NCBI RefSeq assembly: GCF_004345605.1
Contig: NZ_SLVY01000026.1
Coordinates: 1-46,370, forward strand
DNA length: 46,370 nucleotides
Source: Rhodococcus sp. SMB37
Lineage (GTDB): Bacteria > Actinomycetota > Actinomycetes > Mycobacteriales > Mycobacteriaceae
Direction of reading: 5' to 3'
In this document: in pieces, positions 41,633 through 46,370 of the stretch
How the letters are laid out: each line of letters begins with the position of its first letter
Numbering within the stretch: the first letter of the stretch is position 1
Position numbers and translations under genes: made by a program
The notes under the pieces: generated by a model
What the model was told of the DNA's origin: nothing
What the model saw: only the letters and a program-made list of their open reading frames with translations
Databases searched by the model: none

Positions 41633-42508
41633 CTAATCCATTGACGCGGTGGGTCGGTTCGCCTGCCCAGCGGGCTGTGCGCTGGGCACATCGGTATCGA
41701 TTCGGTGTGTCGCCAGGTCGAGCAATCGAATCTCACCGAGCGAGCCGGGTTCGACCTGGTACACCAGAAGCTGATGGCCAGGCGCGCTCGGGACACCGAA
41801 CGCGTGGAATTCGATGGTGAGCTCGCCGACGGTCGAATGGCGCAGCTGTTTGACCTCGTGAGTTTTCGGCTGTACCTCGTGTCGAGCCCACAGCTCGCAG
41901 AAACGGGGGCTTGCGGCCTCGAGCCGGGCGACGAGGTCGGTGAACCGGTGGGGGGTCGAGGAGAACTTGGCGGTCGCTCGTAGACTGGCGACCGTGGATT
42001 TCGCCGACTCCTCCCAGTCGACGAAAAACTCACGGGCGGCCGGATCGCAGAAGACCATCTCGACGAGATTGGTCGTATCGGCGAATGGTTCGAACAACGC
42101 CACCGCCAGGGAGTTCATCGCCGAGATGTCTAGTACCGGATCGAGGACGAACGCGCCGGAGCGCTCCCAGGACTCCATCAAACGCAGTAACGCGGGATCG
42201 ACCTCCCGTCGAAGCTCGGCACCGTCGAGTCGCCACGCCACACCTGCCAGCGAGTAGAGGTGCCGACGTTCCTCGAAAGTAAGAACCAGAGCCTTGCTGA
42301 GCCCCTCGAGGACCGATTGGGACGGGTGGCGTTCACGGCCCTGCTCCAGCCGGCGGTAGTAGTCAGGACTGACATCGGCCAGCATGGCCACTTCGTCCCG
42401 GCGCAACCCCGGCACCCGCCGAGGTCCCGCGGACGCAAACGGAACCGAATCCGGTGATGCGGCAGCGCGTCGGGCCCGCAGAAATTCCCCCAACTCAGTG
42501 CTCGCCAT
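41633..42508 (-). CDS. XRE-family regulator (MmyB-like), paralogue 1
   Basis: A 291-residue regulator from ATG 42508. The N-terminal HTH covers residues 1-85 (E-F-L-R-A-R-R, V-P-G-L-R-R-D-E-V-A-M-L-A, Y-Y-R-R-L-E-Q-G-R-E-R-H-P). The C-terminal MmyB-like ligand-binding domain has the usual N-S-L-A-V-A-L-F, F-C-D-P-A-A-R-E-F and P-G-H-Q-L-L-V-Y-Q. No ribosome site is visible; a TACAAT box about 13 bp upstream with TTGGAA before it suggests a leaderless transcript. It is divergent from the flavin reductase gene. Members usually control an adjacent reductase. Confidence 0.87.
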   Translation of the reverse strand: MASTELGEFLRARRAAASPDSVPFASAGPRRVPGLRRDEVAMLADVSPDYYRRLEQGRERHPSQSVLEGLSKALVLTFEERRHLYSLAGVAWRLDGAELRREVDPALLRLMESWERSGAFVLDPVLDISAMNSLAVALFEPFADTTNLVEMVFCDPAAREFFVDWEESAKSTVASLRATAKFSSTPHRFTDLVARLEAASPRFCELWARHEVQPKTHEVKQLRHSTVGELTIEFHAFGVPSAPGHQLLVYQVEPGSLGEIRLLDLATHRIDTDVPSAQPAGQANRPTASMD

Positions 42509-42560
42509 GGCTTGATTGTAAGGCAACCGGTCACGTTCCAAGGGGGGTGCGAAAGGGCCA

Positions 42561-42567
42561 GGTGCAC
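42561..42567. promoter_or_regulatory. GGTGCAC motif between the XRE and flavin reductase genes
   Basis: The 7-mer GGTGCAC occurs here, in the perfect palindrome at 44163-44181 and in the inverted repeat at 40626-40652, that is, in each promoter region close to an XRE gene or SDR in this section. Symmetry is weak at this copy. Confidence 0.35.
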
Positions 42568-42623
42568 ATCATCTGAGCCCTGAAAACTATAGGTAATCAA
42601 CCTTGATCGGAAGGAAGTACCGT

Positions 42624-43190
42624 ATGACTGGTCCGGATGAATTCTCCCAGTACCCAATTTCCAAGGTGCACAGACTGATTGAACCAGGACCTGTGATCAT
42701 GATTTCGACGTCCGACGGACGGCATGACAATCTGATGACAAATGGTTTCAACATGCCAGTGCAACACGGCGGTCTCATCGGATTCGTGCTCGGACCGTGG
42801 AACTACAGCTTCGACACGCTGCGCGACACCCGCGAGTGCGTCATTGCCATCCCGGCCGTCGAACTCGCCGAGCAGGTCGTCGACGTCGGAAACGTATCCG
42901 GTGCGGACGTCGACAAGTGGGAGCGTTTCGGCCTCACCCCGCTGGCATCGGCATCCGTTGCGGCCCCCCTCGTCGCGGAGTGCTTCGCGAATATCGAATG
43001 CCGCGTCGTCGACGATCGCCTCGTCGATGACTACGGACTCTGGATTGTCCAGGCCCAGCATGTGTGGGTAGATGATTCGAAGCGAGGCACGGGCGAGATC
43101 CATCACCGCGGCGACGGAACGTTCTCCGAGAACGGTGAGGCGATCGACCTCCGTGAGCGGATGACGAAGTGGCCATCGCTGATCGACTAG
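42624..43190 (+). CDS. Flavin reductase-like (DIM6/NTAB) FMN-binding protein
   Basis: A 188-residue protein; ATG 42624 follows GGAAGGAAG. It shows the split-barrel flavin-binding features: P-V-I-M-I-S-T-S-D-G-R-H-D-N-L-M-T (phosphate-binding strand), F-V-L-G-P-W-N-Y-S, T-R-E-C-V-I-A-I-P, and E-R-F-G-L-T-P-L-A-S. It could supply reduced FMN to a monooxygenase or act on a substrate itself. No monooxygenase is next to it. Divergent from, and probably controlled by, the XRE regulator at 41633. Confidence 0.83.
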   Translation: MTGPDEFSQYPISKVHRLIEPGPVIMISTSDGRHDNLMTNGFNMPVQHGGLIGFVLGPWNYSFDTLRDTRECVIAIPAVELAEQVVDVGNVSGADVDKWERFGLTPLASASVAAPLVAECFANIECRVVDDRLVDDYGLWIVQAQHVWVDDSKRGTGEIHHRGDGTFSENGEAIDLRERMTKWPSLID

Positions 43191-43270
43191 TCAATATCGC
43201 GGCACCGTGTGCCACCCGGCGGACTTTGGGAGAAAGGGAGCAGGACTTGTAGTCGGCAACTGCGCGAGGG

Positions 43271-44128
43271 TCAGTCGGTCGAACTTGCTTCCACGTCCCG
43301 CCGCTCCCGGTCCCTGGTCGCGGTGAGCGAACCGAGCAACTTCAGTGCCTGATCACTCGGGGACCCCGGCTCCGCCTGGTAAATCACCAACTGTTGTCCC
43401 GGCTTGTCACGCACGTCGAAAGCTTGAAAGGTCAAGCTCAATGTGCCCACATCGGGATGAACGAGCTCCTTTGCATCCAGTGTCTTGCCCCGCACCTGAC
43501 CCTCTTCCCAGTACTGGCGAAACGCGGGGCTGGCCACCGACAGCTCATTGACCAACTGGGTGAGACGAGCATCATTCGGGTCGTGGCCGACGGCCAAACG
43601 TAATGTTGCGACGGTGGCCTGTGCCGCGCGATGCCACTCGGCATAGAAAGACGCTCCCGCGGGATCGGTAAACACCATCCGCAGCAGATTGTCAGCAGCG
43701 GTGAACGGCGAGAAAAGCGCTTCGGCGAGCCGGTTGCAGGCGAGAATGTCGAGTGTCCGATTCAACACGAACGCCGGAGTCGAGTCGTAGGTATCCATCA
43801 ACTGGAGAAGCGTCGGACTGACCGACTCCCGTGCACTGGACCCGCGGGCGCTCGGCACCACGCGGGCCAACCGGTACAGGTGCATTTCCTGGTCGGCATC
43901 GAGCCGCAACGCGCGCGAGAGTGCATCGAGCACCTGAGCGGACGGATTGCGTTCTCGCCCTTGCTCCAAGCGGGTGTAGTAATCGGAGCTCAGTCCCGCA
44001 AGGATCGCGACTTCCTCACGTCGAAGGCCTGAAACTCTTCGAGTGCCATAGCTGTGAAGTCCCGCGTCGTTCGGTGAAACCTGAGCACGACGTGACCGAA
44101 GGAAATCTCCAAGTTCGCTGGAAGGCAT
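43271..44128 (-). CDS. XRE-family regulator (MmyB-like), paralogue 2
   Basis: A 285-residue paralogue of the protein at 41633, of the same layout: HTH with D-F-L-R-S-R-R, G-L-R-R-E-E-V-A-I-L-A, Y-Y-T-R-L-E-Q-G-R-E-R-N-P, then N-R-L-A-E-A-L-F, F-T-D-P-A-G-A-S-F and P-G-Q-Q-L-V-I-Y-Q-A-E-P-G. It is divergent from the SRPBCC gene, with a perfect 19-bp palindrome between them. Two such paralogues within 2.5 kb suggest local duplication. Confidence 0.87.
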   Translation of the reverse strand: MPSSELGDFLRSRRAQVSPNDAGLHSYGTRRVSGLRREEVAILAGLSSDYYTRLEQGRERNPSAQVLDALSRALRLDADQEMHLYRLARVVPSARGSSARESVSPTLLQLMDTYDSTPAFVLNRTLDILACNRLAEALFSPFTAADNLLRMVFTDPAGASFYAEWHRAAQATVATLRLAVGHDPNDARLTQLVNELSVASPAFRQYWEEGQVRGKTLDAKELVHPDVGTLSLTFQAFDVRDKPGQQLVIYQAEPGSPSDQALKLLGSLTATRDRERRDVEASSTD

Positions 44129-44162
44129 TCCCCAATGTTAGTTCTGAACCGCCTGGTAGTGG

Positions 44163-44181
44163 GTGGGTGCACTGCACCCAC
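44163..44181. promoter_or_regulatory. Perfect 19-bp palindrome, probable XRE operator
   Basis: GTGGGTGCACTGCACCCAC is exactly symmetric around one central base. It lies 35 bp from the XRE start (44128, minus) and 113 bp from the SRPBCC start (44294, plus). It is ideally placed to control both genes. Confidence 0.6.
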
Positions 44182-44293
44182 GACAGACGAGCCGGCCGTC
44201 GGCGACAGTGGAACCCTCACCGACATCCAGCGTCGCTGGCGCGGAATCGGGCACCACACGACCCACAGCCATCCACGAAAGGATCCGAGGAGC

Positions 44294-44698
44294 ATGTTGA
44301 CAGTTCATGCAGAAGTTCGCACCCCGCTGGACCAGAAGCTGGTGTGGGGGAGGATCGGAGACTTCTTCGCCATCGACGGATGGCATCTCGATGCCGACCA
44401 CGCTGCACGCGACGGCAGCCGGAACAGCATCCGCCGCCGCGTCGCCCTGCGAGGTGGTGGTGAGGCGATCGAAGAACTGATCAATCAGACCGAGCAGTCG
44501 TACAGTTACAAGATGGTCGGTGGGTCCATTCCCGTACGCAACTACCAGGCGGCCGTCGCCGTCACCCGGGACGTCAAGTCAGGGGAGACCGTTGTTTCCT
44601 GGGACGCCGAGTTCGACGCCGACGGTATCCCTGCCGAGCAAGCTCGCCAGCTCATCACCGCCTTCTACGAAGGCGGGTTGGCTGCCGCCGTGAGCTGA
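44294..44698 (+). CDS. SRPBCC-family protein
   Basis: A 134-residue START/Bet-v1-like protein from ATG 44294 (GAGGAGC upstream). The pattern V-x-A-E-V-R-T-P-L-D-Q-K-L-V-W-G-R-I-G-D-F, R-R-R-V-A-L-R-G-G-G, E-E-L-I-N-Q-T-E and V-S-W-D-A-E-F with a C-terminal helix (Y-E-G-G-L-A-A-A-V) is typical of polyketide-cyclase/dehydrase-like lipid-binding folds. It may bind a hydrophobic ligand; no catalysis can be claimed. Divergent from and probably regulated by XRE paralogue 2. Confidence 0.78.
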   Translation: MLTVHAEVRTPLDQKLVWGRIGDFFAIDGWHLDADHAARDGSRNSIRRRVALRGGGEAIEELINQTEQSYSYKMVGGSIPVRNYQAAVAVTRDVKSGETVVSWDAEFDADGIPAEQARQLITAFYEGGLAAAVS

Positions 44699-45171
44699 CG
44701 TTCCGGAGCGATCCTGTCCGCAATGATCATCACTGCTGCCCCGTTCTGGGCTGGCGGTCATACCGATCTGGGCACGAGGCGGGGCACGTCAGTCTGCAAC
44801 GCTCGGCCCCGCGTACGAACAGCTGTGCGCGGGGCGGGCTTGTGCAGAGCGTCATCGACGCCGTCTGTCGTAGCGAATGGACCTGGAGTATGGCCGCGGA
44901 TACGTTATCAGTCTTGGGGGCAGCCAATTTCGGGTGCGTGATTCTCTGTGTTCCTACGTCCTCTTTCTGCGGGTGCGAGCGGCAGGATCAGGAGAGGACG
45001 TGTGCAAACCCGATGTCACCGACACGTCCACTACGCAACCCAGCCGGGCAGGCCGCAGCGGCAGTGAAAGGATGACGCGTTTCTTGAGGACTCCAGCGGC
45101 CGTCGGAATGAATTGGCGAGTGGATCAAGGTGGCCGTCTCGTCGGGAGACGGCCACCTCGGTCCGGCCGAA
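44699..45171. other. Intergenic region between convergent genes
   Basis: A 473-bp stretch. Near 44806-44835 an 8-bp stem (GCCCCGCG with its complement) could end the SRPBCC transcript, and a stronger hairpin at 45128-45158 serves the SDR. Between them several frames are open but none has a ribosome site, a consistent codon pattern or a recognisable product. Confidence 0.4.
45128..45158 (-). terminator. Terminator hairpin after the SDR/Atu4866 unit
   Basis: AGGTGGCCGTCTC (45128-45140) and its exact complement (45146-45158) form a 13-bp stem with a five-base loop, 13 bp beyond the SDR stop on the minus strand. Confidence 0.65.
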
Positions 45172-45903
45172 CTACTGTGCGCTCGCGGCGGGGCGAACGA
45201 TGATCTCGTTGACGTCCACATCCGCCGGCTGATCGATGGCGAACGCGATCGCGTTGGCGATCGCCGCGGCCGGAAGCGCGACGGCACGGTATGCCTTCAT
45301 GTCCTCGCGCGCTTTGTCGTCCGAAATGCTGTCCGCTAATTCAGATTCCGTTACACCCGGCGAGACGACGGTAACACGGACATCGCCCGACGATTCTTGG
45401 CGCAGCCCTTCGGAGATCGCGCGCACCGCAAACTTCGTCGCGCAGTAGACCGCCGCTGTCGGCACCACCTCGTACGCCCCGACAGATGCGATGTTGACGA
45501 AATGTCCGCTACCTTGTGACTGCATGACCGGTAGTGCTGCGGCGATGCCATTGAGAACGCCACGAACATTCACGTCTAGCATCCGGTTCCACTCGTCGAT
45601 CTTCAGCGCGGCCAGCGGCGACAGGGGCATGACTCCGGCGTTGTTGACCACAACATCGACGCGACCGAAATGCTCACGGGCGGCCTCGACGAAGGCCTGG
45701 ACGTCGGCTACGTCAGTGACGTCCAACTTGCGGAATGCTGCACTGCCGCCGGCATCGCCAATCTCCTGGACCAAGTGCTCGAGTCGTCCTGTGCGCCGTG
45801 CGCCGAGAAAGACCTGGTGGCCGTCGGCAGCCAACCTCCGCGTTGTCGCCTCCCCGATCCCGCTACTTGCGCCTGTAATCAGGACTACCTTGCGCTCGCT
45901 CAT
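45172..45903 (-). CDS. SDR-family oxidoreductase
   Basis: A 243-residue classical SDR from ATG 45903, overlapping the upstream stop by ATGA. It shows T-G-A-S-S-G-I-G (10-17), N-N-A-G, N-I-A-S with the active Ser, and V-Y-C-A-T-K. The C-terminus P-A-D-V-D-V-N-E-I-I-V-R-P is typical of the YdfG/NADP-dependent 3-hydroxy acid dehydrogenase group, like the SDR at 39756. It is coupled to a small Atu4866-domain gene, an arrangement I associate with MmyB-XRE-controlled SDR loci. Confidence 0.88.
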   Translation of the reverse strand: MSERKVVLITGASSGIGEATTRRLAADGHQVFLGARRTGRLEHLVQEIGDAGGSAAFRKLDVTDVADVQAFVEAAREHFGRVDVVVNNAGVMPLSPLAALKIDEWNRMLDVNVRGVLNGIAAALPVMQSQGSGHFVNIASVGAYEVVPTAAVYCATKFAVRAISEGLRQESSGDVRVTVVSPGVTESELADSISDDKAREDMKAYRAVALPAAAIANAIAFAIDQPADVDVNEIIVRPAASAQ

Positions 45904-46169
45904 GACTGTTGGTCCTCTCGGTATAGGACGAGATGCTCGTGGTATAGCACCCCGCCACAAATGTCTCCTGTTGCGGTAAAACCAAGGTCGTCGAGGTAGT
46001 CGAGATGGCTTCCTGTCACCGTGTAACTTCCGGTATATGCACACTGCCGTGCGCCACGCGCCTCGTCGTAGCGCCCATCGGCACGCAACTCCTGGCGAAT
46101 GAAGCCGTCAGCTGTCACCCACATCCCAATGACACCTGCCCGGTCGATGGTGGTTCCGGATTCATCCAT
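45900..46169 (-). CDS. Atu4866-domain protein
   Basis: An 89-residue protein. ATG 46169 is fixed by GGAGG seven bases upstream; a longer frame upstream has no ribosome site. The sequence G-M-W-V-T-A-D-G-F-I-R, L-R-A-D-G-R-Y-D-E-A-R-G and G-S-Y-T-V-T-G-S-H-L-D-Y-L-D-D matches the small Atu4866 beta-barrel family as I recall it, of unknown function. Its stop overlaps the SDR start, so the two are made together. Confidence 0.75.
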   Translation of the reverse strand: MDESGTTIDRAGVIGMWVTADGFIRQELRADGRYDEARGARQCAYTGSYTVTGSHLDYLDDLGFTATGDICGGVLYHEHLVLYREDQQS

Positions 46170-46280
46170 CACGATCCTCCCTCGCGGACTTGGTGATCTC
46201 ATTCTTGCGAGACATGCGGCGGGTAGGCAGGACGCAACTCGACTAGGTGCCGCGCACCCAGTCACGCCGCGGACAACTAA

Positions 46281-46370
46281 GAGCGTGTCTCATGTGGGCA
46301 GCTTCTTGAAACAAGTGAGTGCAGCTCCGAGATGGAGGAACCCGACGAAATGTTCGCCGCAACGCTCGTA
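46281..46370 (-). mobile_element. End of an IS5-family insertion sequence (cut by window edge)
   Basis: The element seems to begin with GAGCGTGTCTCA at 46281, a typical IS5-family terminal repeat, next to CTAA (46277-46280), a usual target duplication. The transposase reading frame runs off the window. The left boundary is inferred. Confidence 0.6.
46290..46370 (-). CDS. IS5-family transposase, C-terminal fragment
   Basis: On the minus strand 26 codons are open from the window edge to TGA at 46290-46292. They read Y-E-R-C-G-E-H-F-V-G-F-L-H-L-G-A-A-L, then C-F-K-K-L-P-T. The Y-E-R-x-x-E-H-F-x-G-F-x-x-L-A-x-x-L pattern is the well-known C-terminus of IS5-family DDE transposases. Confidence 0.75.
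   Translation of the reverse strand, partial: YERCGEHFVGFLHLGAALTCFKKLPT

Noticed and set aside
44877..45203. A 108-codon plus-strand frame between the SRPBCC gene and the SDR.
   Set aside because: Arg/Gly-rich composition typical of a wrong frame in high-GC DNA, no ribosome site, and it runs through the SDR terminator and into the SDR gene.
1..46370. CRISPR array, tRNA or rRNA genes.
   Set aside because: No regularly spaced direct repeats and no tRNA-like cloverleaf or rRNA sequence were noticed on either strand; a scan with dedicated software was not possible.

Overview
The window is high-GC DNA with dense, mostly translationally coupled genes, GTG starts, GGAGG-type ribosome sites and families typical of mycolic-acid actinobacteria: an NDMA/mycofactocin-type alcohol dehydrogenase, a PknK/ThcG-like kinase-ATPase, and paired thiolase and DUF35 proteins. 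A Rhodococcus-like organism is the best guess, inferred from gene content and not from a marker gene. Insertion-sequence ends at both window edges and many gene remnants suggest an accessory replicon or a genomic island.

Layout. (1) 1-2000: the 3' end of an IS3-family element cuts off a phospholipase-D-like gene; then a small secreted protein and a broken plasmid-type gene. (2) 2079-16833, minus strand: a catabolic region. An aldehyde dehydrogenase/NDMA-type alcohol dehydrogenase pair is followed by a ten-gene operon (13980 down to 4662) in which neighbours overlap or lie a few bases apart: thiolase-like protein, DUF35, AMACR-like CoA-transferase-family protein, SMP-30 lactonase, acyl-CoA ligase, acyl-CoA dehydrogenase, DUF35, thiolase, a degenerate SDR and a FabG-like SDR. 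A SnoaL-like protein and two more SDRs follow. A divergent FadR/FCD-type GntR gene at 17106 is the obvious regulator candidate. The set reads as: alcohol to aldehyde to acid, CoA activation, alpha-methyl epimerisation, dehydrogenation, then thiolytic or retro-aldol cleavage, as in sterol or isoprenoid side-chain breakdown. The substrate is unknown and no intact enoyl-CoA hydratase is visible.

(3) 17929-28603: an orphan LuxR-type regulator, an MFS / alpha-beta hydrolase / MHS-transporter series, an alanine-racemase-like gene whose PLP lysine is glutamate, a PknK-like gene with a one-base frameshift, and another MFS transporter. (4) 28706-37738: a second catabolic locus. An MmgE/PrpD - ALDH - Zn-ADH - CoA-transferase operon (+) is divergent from an MHS transporter - GntR - MFS operon (-). 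Two paralogous UTRA-type GntR regulators bracket it, and two near-identical 18-bp sites in opposite orientation lie in the divergent promoter region. (5) 37940-46370: an Na+/H+ antiporter with a frameshift in a seven-base homopolymer, SDRs, a decayed CitE/MaoC remnant, two paralogous MmyB-like XRE regulators next to flavin-reductase and SRPBCC genes (with a shared GGTGCAC core in the nearby promoters), an SDR/Atu4866-domain pair, and the end of an IS5-family element.

No tRNA, rRNA or CRISPR array was recognised. All assignments are by eye, without database searches.
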